Assembly: GCF_014648435.1 (NCBI RefSeq)
Contig: NZ_BMRC01000002.1
Coordinates: 620,001-684,000, forward strand
Direction: 5' to 3'
Source of the DNA: Nonomuraea spiralis
GTDB taxonomy: Bacteria; Actinomycetota; Actinomycetes; Streptosporangiales; Streptosporangiaceae
DNA: 64,000 bases
How positions within the stretch are numbered: position 1 is the stretch's first letter; the number at the start of each line of letters is the position of its first letter. Positions 1 through 8,789 of this stretch are shown in pieces. Made by a program: the position numbers and the translations under genes. Under the pieces are notes generated by a model. It did not search any database, was not told where the DNA came from, and worked only from the letters and a program-made list of their open reading frames with translations.

Positions 1-826
1 GGCTGAGCCGTATCTCCAGGCGCAGCAGGTAGTGCCGCTGCACCGAGGTCAGCACGAACACCACGACCGCGGTGACCCCCATCGCGAACAGCAGCGGCAC
101 CAGGTAACCCGGATCGCGCCCGGTCAGGATCCGATCGATGAACACCCGGCTGAACGCCGGCCCGATGATGCCCGGCACTACCAGCAGCAGGCTGGCCAGC
201 AGCACCAGCGGCAGCGCGCGCCCCGACGGCATGCGCCGCGCCAGCAGGGCCTGGCCGACCCGGGTGGGCCGCCCGCCCGGCCGGAAGTCCGGGCCAGGCT
301 CGAACGTCAGCACCACGCCGGTGAACCCGGAGTCGAAGTCGTCCCAGTCGATCATCCGGGGTCCGCCCGCCGGGTCGTTGACCGCGACGGCCTTCCTGCC
401 GAACCGGCTGCGCACCCCCTCCAGGACCATGAAGTGCTGGAACGCCCAGAACACGATGGCCGGCTCGCTCAGCGAGCGCAGGTCGTCCGCCTCCATCTGG
501 AAACCCCGGGCGATCAGCCCGTAGCGGCGGGCGGCGGCCACCACGCTGGACGCCTTCGCGCCGTCGCGGGAGACGCCGCAGGCCGAGCGCAGCTCCTCCA
601 GCGGCACGAACTTGCCGTGGTAGCCCAGGATCATCGCCAGCGAGGCGGCCCCGCACTCCACGGCCTCCATCTGGATCACCGTCGGCGTGCGCCGCCGCCA
701 TCTCCACCGCCGCCGTACGGGGGCCGCCGGGGAAGCGGACGCGCCCCCCTTCCCTGGGCCCTTTCCCGGGGTCTTCCCGGGGGCCGGGTCCGCATGCCCC
801 TGCTCGGGGACGCCGGTGGTGGTCAC
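1..826 (-). CDS. C39-peptidase ABC exporter (NHLM/TOMM bacteriocin type), partial
   Basis: Peptidase-containing ABC transporter that would cut the leader off a RiPP precursor at the membrane and export the core. The visible N-terminal ~275 residues hold a C39 cysteine peptidase domain: QMEAVECGAASLAMIL (catalytic Cys near residue 58), a later HFMVLEG His and VNDPAGG Asp. The first membrane segments follow from about residue 195 (LPLVLLASLLLVVPGIIGPA). The rest of the membrane domain and the ATPase lie beyond the left edge. I chose the GTG at 826 because GGGAGG stands 5 nt before it; an in-frame ATG at 862 is possible but its AAGGAGG almost touches it. Last visible gene of the operon that begins at 5420, 78 bp (or 42 bp) after the HlyD-like gene. 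Family assignment is firm; substrate is inferred from context. Confidence 0.9.
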   Translation of the reverse strand, partial: MTTTGVPEQGHADPAPGKTPGKGPGKGGASASPAAPVRRRWRWRRRTPTVIQMEAVECGAASLAMILGYHGKFVPLEELRSACGVSRDGAKASSVVAAARRYGLIARGFQMEADDLRSLSEPAIVFWAFQHFMVLEGVRSRFGRKAVAVNDPAGGPRMIDWDDFDSGFTGVVLTFEPGPDFRPGGRPTRVGQALLARRMPSGRALPLVLLASLLLVVPGIIGPAFSRVFIDRILTGRDPGYLVPLLFAMGVTAVVVFVLTSVQRHYLLRLEIRLS

Positions 827-904
827 ACGTCCCTCCCGGGGGCGCTGGTCGTGGTCACGCATCCCTCCTTCGGCCGGGGAGCGGGGGCGGTCACGCGGCT
901 CACC

Positions 905-1717
905 TCAGCGCCCGAGCAGCAGGTCGAACAGCGTCTGGCTGCCCAGCCCGATCGCGCCGCTGACGGAGACCTGCGACTGCAGGCCCACCGGCGGCCCCTT
1001 CCTGGTCGACCAGGCGTAGCCGGACGGCGTCGCCGGATCCCGTACGAGATCGACGATCACCAGCCTGGACGGCGTGTTCCGCAGGTAGCCGCGCGCCGGG
1101 TCCTCGCCGCCCACCAGGTCGGCCGCCTGCTCTGTCATCACCGGGTACGCGCTGACCGACTGGACCCGGCCGCGCAGCAGCCCGTACGCGCCGGGCGGCG
1201 CCGAGGAGACCGACAGATCGACCGGCTTGCCCGGCACCACGCCCATCGCCCGGTCCACCGGCACGAACAACATGGCCACCAGCCGGTCGCCCGGCGCGTC
1301 CGTACGCTCGACGAGCAGCAACTCCTCGCCCTCCCGCACCACGTGCCCGGCCACGGCGGAACCGGCGACCACCCGCCCGGTGAACGGGCTGCGCACCACC
1401 CGGTCCGTGCCGCCGTCGGCGGCGATGACCGCCACCGCCTGGCCCTCCCGCACCGCGTCGGCCGGCTGGAGCAACATCGAACGCACGGTCCCGCCGTACG
1501 GGCTCTGCAACCGGGCCGTGCCCCCCGGATGGGTCAGCAGGCCCACGGCGGGCACGGTGATCGGCAACCGCCCGGCGAAGAACCACACCCCCGCCGCCAC
1601 CACGATGATCAGCACCACGAACGTGGCGATCCACCCGCGCGGGGAGGCCAGCAACGTCGGCGAGTCGAGCTCGTCGGGCTCCCGCATCCGCTGCAACGCC
1701 TTGAACCGGAACTTCAT
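905..1717 (-). CDS. HlyD-like secretion protein of NHLM bacteriocin system
   Basis: Membrane-fusion-like partner of the C39 ABC exporter. The 270-residue protein has a short cytoplasmic N-terminus, one membrane anchor at about residues 30-50 (ATFVVLIIVVAAGVWFFAG), then a biotinyl-lipoyl-like half motif (LQSPYGGTVRSMLLQPADAVREGQAVAVI) split from its second half (VRSPFTGRVVAGSAVAGHVVREGEELLLV), the usual HlyD pattern. It is shorter than Gram-negative HlyD proteins (around 400 aa) and lacks a long coiled coil, as expected for a host with no outer membrane. It starts 39 bp after the SagB-like gene and is co-oriented with the whole modification operon, so it most likely serves the same exported peptide. 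Confidence 0.88.
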   Translation of the reverse strand: MKFRFKALQRMREPDELDSPTLLASPRGWIATFVVLIIVVAAGVWFFAGRLPITVPAVGLLTHPGGTARLQSPYGGTVRSMLLQPADAVREGQAVAVIAADGGTDRVVRSPFTGRVVAGSAVAGHVVREGEELLLVERTDAPGDRLVAMLFVPVDRAMGVVPGKPVDLSVSSAPPGAYGLLRGRVQSVSAYPVMTEQAADLVGGEDPARGYLRNTPSRLVIVDLVRDPATPSGYAWSTRKGPPVGLQSQVSVSGAIGLGSQTLFDLLLGR

Positions 1718-1756
1718 CGCGCCGTCCCCGCCTGCCGTCGTGCCGTCATGTGCGCC

Positions 1757-3097
1757 TCACCCCCGGCTGCCGACGATCAGCTCGCCGACGCTGCCCTCGG
1801 TCAGGTAGTCCAGTCCGCTGGCCAGCGCGAAGTCGGCGGCGTCCCCGCCGCCCAGCGCGCACACGGCCAGGTCCATGGCCGTTCCGGCCAGGTAGAGCGT
1901 CTGGTACAAGACGCCCACGTGCTTGAGCACCAGCGAGTAGCCGATGGTCTCGTACTTCCACATCACCCGGCCGAAGCGGGCGGTGACGGTCAGCACCACC
2001 TGCGGATCCCGGGTGAGCTGGGCCGCCGACTTCGCCCGTTCGACCAGCGCCCGTACGGCGGGCGAGGGTGGCGAGACCAGTTCCAGGGCGTGCCCGGCGG
2101 TGTCGTAGTGCCACAAACCCGGCTCGACGCCCCGGCAGGACACGATCAGGGGGTAGACCTCCAGCTCGTGGACCGAGCCGCCGGAGGGGTAGGGCCGGTC
2201 GGCCAGCTCCTGCCCGTCGGGCGAGGTGAACACCGCCCGCCGCCGCATCGACCGGTAGAGCAGCTCGCCGAGCTGGGCGAGCGTGATGGGCGCGTCCTGG
2301 TCGTGCTCGCGCAGGGAACGGCGGCGCTCCAGCGTGTCGGTCAGGCTCGGGTCGGTCTTGGCCAGCAGTTCCAGGTCGGGGCGCGGCAGCTCGATCCGCT
2401 CGCCGGCGAACGGCGGGGGATCGGCGGGCATCGGGCCGAAGCGGGAGGAGAAGGCGTAGGTGCCGCCGTAGCGGCCGGTGTAGCGGGGGCCGCGGCTGTG
2501 GGCGTGCAGCCACAGGTCGCGCGGGTGCCACTGCGCCGAGGACAGGTCGCCGTCCTCGGGGCCGGTGGCCAGCACGCCCGCCGCCGCCAGGAACCGCAGC
2601 GCCTGCGCGGGGGCGTGCGCGGCCAGGTCCTCAGGGGTGGTCCAGGTGGCCAGCGCGCCGAGCAGCCCGCAGGCGGCGGGCGACAGCTCCACCACCGCCG
2701 GGCTGCGCGGGGAGCGTACGGTCAGCACGCCGTCCCCGGCGGTGACGACCGCGAAACGCGACATCCGGACCGGCGTGCCCGCCGCCGGCGCGGGGGCGGG
2801 CTCCACCCGGCCGGCCCCGACCGGCCGCAGCCGGGCCCCGCCCGCCGCGTACTCCAGCAGGCCGGCCGCGGACAGGCGGCGGACCAGCAGGTTCCAGCGC
2901 AGCAGCCCGGCCTCGCCCACCGTCGCGGCCAGCGCGGTCTCGCCCGCGTCGCCGGCGGCCAGGACCCGCAGGGCGGCCGCGGTCCCGGCGTCGAGGCCGC
3001 GCAGCCCGAGCGAGCCGGCCGGCGCGGAGATCCGCACCTCGCCGTCCGTCTCGTTCAGCTCCGCGTCCCGCCGCAGCCGCAGCTTGGTCTCGTCCAT
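1757..3097 (-). CDS. SagB-type azoline dehydrogenase (ThcOx family)
   Basis: FMN-dependent dehydrogenase expected to oxidise thiazolines/oxazolines, made by the YcaO partner, to thiazoles/oxazoles. The 446-residue protein has an N-terminal winged-helix-like region of about 200 residues (two SxA-rich modules, LRGLDAGTAAALRVLAAG and VELSPAACGLLGAL). The nitroreductase-fold catalytic domain starts at about residue 240 (DTLERRRSLREHDQDAPITL, the Arg-Ser-x-Arg FMN-phosphate region) and includes RPYPSGGSVHELEVYPLI and GLWHYDTAGH, hallmarks of SagB/ThcOx proteins. The full length fits the family. It lies 40 bp downstream of the cyclodehydratase gene and 39 bp upstream of the HlyD-like gene, so it is an operon member. 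Cofactor and reaction are inferred from the family. Confidence 0.92.
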   Translation of the reverse strand: MDETKLRLRRDAELNETDGEVRISAPAGSLGLRGLDAGTAAALRVLAAGDAGETALAATVGEAGLLRWNLLVRRLSAAGLLEYAAGGARLRPVGAGRVEPAPAPAAGTPVRMSRFAVVTAGDGVLTVRSPRSPAVVELSPAACGLLGALATWTTPEDLAAHAPAQALRFLAAAGVLATGPEDGDLSSAQWHPRDLWLHAHSRGPRYTGRYGGTYAFSSRFGPMPADPPPFAGERIELPRPDLELLAKTDPSLTDTLERRRSLREHDQDAPITLAQLGELLYRSMRRRAVFTSPDGQELADRPYPSGGSVHELEVYPLIVSCRGVEPGLWHYDTAGHALELVSPPSPAVRALVERAKSAAQLTRDPQVVLTVTARFGRVMWKYETIGYSLVLKHVGVLYQTLYLAGTAMDLAVCALGGGDAADFALASGLDYLTEGSVGELIVGSRG

Positions 3098-3137
3098 GGC
3101 CCGCTCCTCTCCGTACGTCCAAGGACCCGCGAACCGG

Positions 3138-5420
3138 TCAGAAGAAGACGCTGGTCGGGTTGAGGTCGTCCTCGGCGCGGGGCTCGGGGACCCAGCCGAG
3201 CGAGACCGGCACGTCGTACAGCCGGCCGGGGCCGAGCCGCCGCCAGAAGTGCCGCATGCCGGGCGCGATCACCCGGACCACGCTCAGCTCCAGGTCGGGA
3301 CGGCTCTGGTCGAGCGCGATGACCTCGATCCCGGCCGCGGCGGCCCTGGCCACGCAGGTCTGCACGTCACCGGCCAGGTCGCCGCCGTCCGATCGCGCGT
3401 AGTCGCCCAGCGTGCGGGCAGGCAGGGCCGGGTCGGGCACCAGCCACGGCTGCTCGGCCAGCTTCGTCTCCTTCCACCAGGCCAGCGTGGCGACGTCGTC
3501 GTCCAGGTAGAGGGTCTCGCCCCGCTCGTCGCGCCGCTCCACCGAGGGCAGGAACTGGTTGACCTCGGTCAGCGTCCTGATGGCGGCGATCCGCGGGTCG
3601 AGGTGCGCGCCGAACCCGACGATGACGTCCTCGACCGGATGCCCGGTACGGTGCGAGACCCCCACGAACGCCGGGATGCCGAGGTCGGTCGTGATGTCGA
3701 GCAGCCACAGGTCGCGGTCCATGCCCCGGTAGAACTCGCGCACGGTGTCGACGTACGGGTCGCGCAGCGAGTCCAGGTCGAAGGCCGGCCGCCGGGCCCG
3801 GTTGTACCACCACAGGGCCACCGCGTCGCGCTCGACCAGCTCGCAGAAGCCCTGGAGGACGGCCTCCTCGACGGAGTTGCCCGAGGCGTTGCCGTTGGAG
3901 TCGCCCACGCAGTAGAAGTGGCGTTCCAGGTCGGGGTGGCCGTACCAGGCGTACCCGGCGGGCACCAGCCGCTCCCGCTCCTCGGTCAGCGACCAGGCGG
4001 GCGACCAGTCGATCGGCAGGTCCGTACGGAACCGTTCGGGCACCAGGTGCAGCCGGTGGGCGGGGTCCTTGTTCCACTCCTCGCGGCCGGCGTACTGGGC
4101 CTGAGAGAAGTGCAGCAGCGACTCCGGATGCACGGCCACCTCGGGGTCGAGGTCGGCGTAGGCGGCCTCGGTGACCGGCTCCTCGCCCCGCCACACGCCC
4201 GAGTAACGCTCGATGGCCTCGCACAGCGCGCTCACCCTGGCCTGCACCTCGGTACGGCCCTTGCCGCCGCTCTGCCCGCGCAGGTTGCGCCGCAGCAGGT
4301 CCATGTTGTCGCCGATCATGGCGAAGTTGTGGCCGGCGGTGAAGCTGTAGGTGACGCCGTTGTCCTGGTCGGCGAAGGTGTGCAGCCGCGTGACCGCCCC
4401 GATCAGCGGGCTGATGTGCTTCTCCAGCCGGGCGTACGTACGCGCGGGCGGCTCGATGCGGTAGCCGCCGTCGGTGACGTGCCGGGCGCTGCGCGCCGAC
4501 AGGGCGATCTTGGGACTGCGCTCGCTGATCAGGGTGGGGTCGCCGCAGGCCGGGCACTGCGGCAGCCGGACCATGGTGTGCTCGGCCACGCCGAGCGTGC
4601 GCAGGTCGATCGTGGTCATCCGGCCTTCGAGCCGCGAGGAGGCCGCCCCCGCGGCGATCCGCGCCAGCTCCACGGCCAGCAGGCCGCCCGCCACGGCCGG
4701 TCCGGCCGGCGCCGACTCGCGCGCCGGGTGGTACGGCACCCCGCCGCCGCGCTTGCCCGCCAGGTACCGTTCGACCTGCCGGTTCCCGGCCAGCCGCTGC
4801 GCCAGGCAGGCCCAGCAGCCGGTACGTCCGGGCTGGAACACCGGCCCCACCCAGAGCGTGATCCCGCCCGGCTTGACCAGCGCCCACGGGTGCCCGGCGG
4901 CCAGGTAGGCGGCGTTGAGCCGGTCGAGCGCCGGGTCGAGGTAGTCCCCGGCCACCACGACCGACAGCGTGCCCCCGGGCCCGGCCGCCTCCTCCTCCAC
5001 GCTCCTCGTACGTATACGCAATCCGTGCTCACGCAATACCGGTACCACCGGCGCGGCGTCGGCCCCTTCGCAGGCCACGACCGTGAATTCGGTACGCGAG
5101 AGCGCGTCGTGGGCGTGCACGGGGTCAATTCCCTGCGCGTCCCAGAATGCCAGCGTGGCGTCCGGCCAATCGGGACGGCCATTGGCGAGATGGCCGAATG
5201 CGGCGAATTTACGAATGGCGATGAGCGTCTGCGGGAGCGGCACCTCCTCGCTCAGCGCGCTCGCGATCTCGGCGACGGTACGCCGTCCGTCCAGGTAGGG
5301 AAGGAGTTTCCCGGCCCCCGCCGCCTGGACGAGGTAGTGCTGACCCTCGGCCAGGAGAAACACCTTCGACCCGTCGATCACCTGAGGCGTGAAGTGCGCC
5401 TTGAGACGTGGGCGGTCCAT
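3138..5420 (-). CDS. TOMM cyclodehydratase: leader-binding/E1-like (SagC) fused to YcaO (SagD)
   Basis: ATP-dependent cyclodehydratase that would convert Cys/Ser/Thr of a RiPP precursor to azolines. Of the 760 residues, 1-80 look like the RiPP-recognition winged helix (LLPYLDGRRTVAEIASAL). About 100-330 is E1-like, with two CxxC zinc pairs (GCWACL near 203, QCPACG near 292). About 340-760 is the YcaO domain, with the ATP-binding ALCEAIERY and GNSVEEAVLQGFCELVERDAVALWWY motifs intact. The C-terminus ends NPTSVFF instead of the PxPxP tail seen in many azoline-forming YcaO proteins. I start at ATG 5420 (GGGGAGG three bases before). The frame stays open upstream to 6101, but that stretch is the promoter region and the antisense of the next gene. 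First gene of the minus-strand operon, divergent from the LAL regulator. Confidence 0.94.
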   Translation of the reverse strand: MDRPRLKAHFTPQVIDGSKVFLLAEGQHYLVQAAGAGKLLPYLDGRRTVAEIASALSEEVPLPQTLIAIRKFAAFGHLANGRPDWPDATLAFWDAQGIDPVHAHDALSRTEFTVVACEGADAAPVVPVLREHGLRIRTRSVEEEAAGPGGTLSVVVAGDYLDPALDRLNAAYLAAGHPWALVKPGGITLWVGPVFQPGRTGCWACLAQRLAGNRQVERYLAGKRGGGVPYHPARESAPAGPAVAGGLLAVELARIAAGAASSRLEGRMTTIDLRTLGVAEHTMVRLPQCPACGDPTLISERSPKIALSARSARHVTDGGYRIEPPARTYARLEKHISPLIGAVTRLHTFADQDNGVTYSFTAGHNFAMIGDNMDLLRRNLRGQSGGKGRTEVQARVSALCEAIERYSGVWRGEEPVTEAAYADLDPEVAVHPESLLHFSQAQYAGREEWNKDPAHRLHLVPERFRTDLPIDWSPAWSLTEERERLVPAGYAWYGHPDLERHFYCVGDSNGNASGNSVEEAVLQGFCELVERDAVALWWYNRARRPAFDLDSLRDPYVDTVREFYRGMDRDLWLLDITTDLGIPAFVGVSHRTGHPVEDVIVGFGAHLDPRIAAIRTLTEVNQFLPSVERRDERGETLYLDDDVATLAWWKETKLAEQPWLVPDPALPARTLGDYARSDGGDLAGDVQTCVARAAAAGIEVIALDQSRPDLELSVVRVIAPGMRHFWRRLGPGRLYDVPVSLGWVPEPRAEDDLNPTSVFF

Positions 5421-5706
5421 GACCCTCCCCGTATCGGGTCCATATCGGTTGATCGCAGAGTCGCACCGGGCCGGATCCGGTGTAAAGACGTAATTCCGGC
5501 GTACGCATTTCAGCGGTACGGAGGGCGAAAATACGTATTGGTCCGTCGGGAATGCGCATGCGGCCGCCGCGGGCGGGTCCAGTTGCACCAGCTGCCAATA
5601 GTCCGGATTAGTCGGATTTGTGAGCGTAGGTATTGACAGCCCGCCCGCCCGAGGCGGCATGATCCTGGTGGACAGTTTCAGGGGGGCCAGACTGTGGGGA
5701 GTAGCG
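5421..5706. promoter_or_regulatory. divergent promoter region between TOMM operon and LAL regulator
   Basis: This 286-bp gap is visibly less GC-rich than its surroundings (for example taaagacgtaattcc, gaaaatacgtattggtcc, ggattagtcggatttgtgagcg), as expected of a two-way promoter region. It separates the operon start at 5420 (minus) from the regulator start at 5707 (plus). I searched it in all frames for a short Cys/Ser/Thr-rich precursor peptide with its own ribosome site and found none. Exact -10/-35 boxes are not clear. Confidence 0.5.
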
Positions 5707-8616
5707 ATGTCTTCGGGGCAGCCGCTGCTACACCGTGACGTCGAGACCGAGGCGATCCGAGAGGCGCTGTCGAGGGTCCGTGCCGGCGGCCCCTCCGTGC
5801 TCCTGATCCAGGGATCTCGTGGCATGGGCAAGACCACCCTGCTCAACGCCGCCCTGGCGGCCAGGGTGGAGACCGGGGCGCTGCTGCTGATGGCCCGGGG
5901 GCACCCGACCGAGCGCGACCACCCGTTCGGCGTGGTCCGCCGGCTCTTCGAACCGCTCATGAGCGCCGGCCGCGCGCCGCCGACCGTCCCGCCCGGCGCG
6001 GGTCCAGGGGGCGCCGCCGCCGGCCCGGACCTGGGCTCCGACCTGGGCTCCGATCTGGGCGGTGGGCTCGGCGGCGGGCTCGATCGGGGGCGTCCCGTCA
6101 CGCCCGACCTGCTGCACGGTCTCTACCGCGCCACCCGCTCCTTCACCGGCGACCGGCCGCTGATCATCGCCGTCGACGACGTGCACCACACCGACCCGCA
6201 GTCCTCCCAGTGGTGCTCCTACATCGCCAGGCGGCTCGACGGGCTGCCCATCGCGATGGTCCTGACCACCGCCGACACCGGCGGCCCCGACGACCTGGCC
6301 AGAGACCTGGCCGCCCTGCCCTACACGCGGCTGCTGCGTCCCGCGCCTCTGTGCGCCACCTGCGCGGGACTGCTCATGGAGTCCGTGCTCGGCACGGAGG
6401 AGCCGGTCGGCGAGGAGATCGCGCTCGCCTGCCACCGGCTCACCCAGGGAAACCCGCTGCTGCTGCGGGAGCTGGCCGGGCGGCTGGCCAGGTCCGGCGT
6501 GCGCCCGGTGAGCGCCGAGCTGCCCCGGGTGCTGGAGATCGGCGCGCTGGCGCTGACGGAGACCGCGCTCGGCTGGTTGTCCGGCAGCGGCTCAGGCGTG
6601 GACGCGGCCGGCGTGGACCTGCTGCGCAGCCTGGCCATCGTCGCGCCCGAGGACGGCATGGAGGTCGCCTCCATGATCGCCGGGCACGGCCAGGACACCG
6701 CCAGGGCGGCGGGGGAGACGCTGCGCCGCGCCGGGCTCGTCACGGGCACGCCGCCCGACCGCTTCGCCCACCCGCGCATCCAGCAGGCCGTGCTGGCCGG
6801 GATGGACCCGGGCGAGCGCGACCGGCTGCACCGCCGTACCGCGTCGCTGCTGTACCGGCTCGGCGCGCCGCTGAGGCGTTCGGCCCGGCACCTGATGTCG
6901 GCCGGCCCGACCGGCGACCCGCTCACCGTCACCGTGCTGCGCGAGGCGGCCGGCGAGGCCGCCGCCAAGCACTCGTGGGAGGACGCGACCGGCTACCTGC
7001 ACCGCGCGCTGGCCGAGACCGACGACCCCGACACCGTGCTGGAGGTCACCGCCGAGCTGGGCGCCGTCGAGAAGCACCGCGACCTGCCCGCCTGCCTGCG
7101 GCACCTGCGCACCGTCTACGGCCGGGTCCGGCTGGCCCCGCACGCCCTCATGTCGCTGGCGCCGTTCGCCGACATCCTGGTCACCGCGAACTCCGCCGAG
7201 GCCGCCGAGGTCTTCGCCGGCGCGGCCGAGACCGCCGCGGCCACCCCGTCGCTCGCCGGCACGGACCTGCTGCTGGTGTTCGCCGCCCAGGCGCTGTTGT
7301 GGGGCCGCTCGGCCGGGCGGCTCGGCCTGCGCCAGCTCGGCCGTTCCCTCGGCACGCTGGTCAGCCCGGCGGCCAGGGAGTTCCTCAGCGTGCTCGCCCT
7401 GGCCACCGGCGCGCGGGGCCGCAGCATGTCGCGCATGCTCGCCCAGACCCGGCGCTGCCTCGACGGCCAGGGCGCCGTGCCGGTGGCCGCCGTGTTGCCG
7501 CTGGTGTGGGGCGACCGCCTCGACGAGGCCTCCTACTGGGCCGAACGGCTGGTCAGCGAGACCCGGGACGCCGGCTCCGGCACCGGCCTGGCGCTGGCGC
7601 TGCTGACCAGGGCCGAGGTGCGTTACCAGCTCGGCAGCCTGGAGGCGGGGCTGGCCGACGCCGAGGCCGCCGTCGCCAGTTCCCGCGAGTGCCAGGCGGA
7701 GGGCTTCCACGTGGCCGCCGCCGCCTGCGCGGCGCGGGTGCTGGTGGAGTTCGGCGACCTGGAGGCGGCCGAGTCCGCGCTGAAGTCCGTGGCCCCGTAC
7801 GGCGACTGGCACCCGATGATCTCCGGGCAGGCCCTCGACGCCCTGGGCCGCGTCCGCCTCGCCCAGGGCCGCCCGCGCGACGGCCTGCTGACCCTGCTGG
7901 AGTGCGGACGCCGCCTGACCGCCGCCGGCATCACGAACCCGGCCTGCGTGCCCTGGGGCACGAACTCGATCCTGGCGTACGTGTTGTCAGGGGAACGCTC
8001 GGCGGCCCGCATGGTGGCCGAACGCGAACTGGAGCTGGCCCGCGCCTGGGGCGCGCCGACCGTCGTCGCCCGCGCGCTCAGCGCGGGCAGCATCGCCCAC
8101 GAGGGCGAGGTCCGGCTCGACATGCTGCACGAGGCCGTCGCCCTGCTGGCCAACCGGGGCGCCCGGCTCGAACACGCCAGGGCCCTGCTGCGCCTCGGCA
8201 TCGCCCAGCGGCAGGCCGGCGACGACGGGAAGGCGCACGAGACGCTGGCCCTGGCGCTGCGGCTGGCCGCCGACTGCGGCGCGGTCCGCCTGGCCGCCCT
8301 CGCCGACAAGCACCGCGCCGCCACCGCCCCGGCGCGCGCCGCAGTCCTCGTGCCCGGCCAGGACGACCACGTGCTGACCGTCGGCGAACGCCGGGTCACC
8401 GACCTGGTGCTGCGCGGGATGAGCAACCTGGAGGTGGCGACGACGTTGTCGATCAGCAAGCGCACCGTGGACACCCACCTGGCCCGCATCTACCGCAAGC
8501 TCGGCATCCACACCCGCGCCGAGCTCGCCGTGATCCTCACCGGCCTGTCCGACGACGACCGCGCCGACCTCCGGCCCGGCGAGCCCGTCCCCACAGGCCC
8601 GCACGAGTTCCTGTGA
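5707..8616 (+). CDS. LAL-family transcriptional regulator (AAA ATPase plus LuxR HTH)
   Basis: Large ATP-binding LuxR-type activator, 969 residues. An N-terminal P-loop NTPase has Walker A GSRGMGKTT at 36-44 and a Walker B-like LIIAVDDVHHTD near 152. A long TPR-like helical middle follows, and a C-terminal LuxR helix-turn-helix lies at about 885-950 (LTVGERRVTDLVLRGMSNLEV ... SKRTVDTHLARIYRKLGIHTRAELAV). Start ATG 5707 has GGGGAG six bases upstream; an in-frame ATG at 5620 lies in the promoter zone without a good ribosome site. It is divergent from the TOMM operon, so it is the natural candidate to activate it, although LAL regulators can act elsewhere. A small in-frame Gly/Asp-rich repeat (6025-6090) sits inside the ATPase domain. 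Confidence 0.9.
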   Translation: MSSGQPLLHRDVETEAIREALSRVRAGGPSVLLIQGSRGMGKTTLLNAALAARVETGALLLMARGHPTERDHPFGVVRRLFEPLMSAGRAPPTVPPGAGPGGAAAGPDLGSDLGSDLGGGLGGGLDRGRPVTPDLLHGLYRATRSFTGDRPLIIAVDDVHHTDPQSSQWCSYIARRLDGLPIAMVLTTADTGGPDDLARDLAALPYTRLLRPAPLCATCAGLLMESVLGTEEPVGEEIALACHRLTQGNPLLLRELAGRLARSGVRPVSAELPRVLEIGALALTETALGWLSGSGSGVDAAGVDLLRSLAIVAPEDGMEVASMIAGHGQDTARAAGETLRRAGLVTGTPPDRFAHPRIQQAVLAGMDPGERDRLHRRTASLLYRLGAPLRRSARHLMSAGPTGDPLTVTVLREAAGEAAAKHSWEDATGYLHRALAETDDPDTVLEVTAELGAVEKHRDLPACLRHLRTVYGRVRLAPHALMSLAPFADILVTANSAEAAEVFAGAAETAAATPSLAGTDLLLVFAAQALLWGRSAGRLGLRQLGRSLGTLVSPAAREFLSVLALATGARGRSMSRMLAQTRRCLDGQGAVPVAAVLPLVWGDRLDEASYWAERLVSETRDAGSGTGLALALLTRAEVRYQLGSLEAGLADAEAAVASSRECQAEGFHVAAAACAARVLVEFGDLEAAESALKSVAPYGDWHPMISGQALDALGRVRLAQGRPRDGLLTLLECGRRLTAAGITNPACVPWGTNSILAYVLSGERSAARMVAERELELARAWGAPTVVARALSAGSIAHEGEVRLDMLHEAVALLANRGARLEHARALLRLGIAQRQAGDDGKAHETLALALRLAADCGAVRLAALADKHRAATAPARAAVLVPGQDDHVLTVGERRVTDLVLRGMSNLEVATTLSISKRTVDTHLARIYRKLGIHTRAELAVILTGLSDDDRADLRPGEPVPTGPHEFL

Positions 8617-8686
8617 CCCGCCGGCCACGAGAAGCTGTGAGCCGGACAGCGAAAAGCCGCAAGACGGACAGTGAGGAGCTGTGAGG

Positions 8687-8750
8687 CCGGACAGCGAAAA
8701 GCCCCAGTCGTACGGCTGCTGCCGTGCGCTGGGGCTTGACTGCCGTCCGG
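8687..8750 (-). terminator. terminator of tRNA operon 1
   Basis: Inverted repeat AAGCCCCAG (8699-8707) and CTGGGGCTT (8729-8737), inside a second pair CCGGAC/GTCCGG at the edges. It lies just past the last tRNA of the minus-strand operon and just after the plus-strand regulator, so it can serve both. The sequence GCCGGACAGCGAAAAGCC also occurs just outside it as an imperfect direct repeat (about 8641 and 8685). Confidence 0.75.
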
Positions 8751-8789
8751 ACCGGACCGAAACCCGGCCTGACTCCCGAAGGGAGTGTG

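Noticed and set aside
32..5636. Very long open frames on the plus strand across 32-3163 and 2565-5636
   Set aside because: They are shadows of the minus-strand cyclodehydratase, dehydrogenase and secretion genes, with Arg/Pro/Gly-rich translations and no protein motifs. In DNA this GC-rich such frames stay open by chance.
5421..6101. Extension of the YcaO protein upstream to 6101
   Set aside because: The frame stays open, but the added part is antisense to the LAL gene and covers the promoter. ATG 5420 has a good ribosome site and a proper leader-binding domain start.
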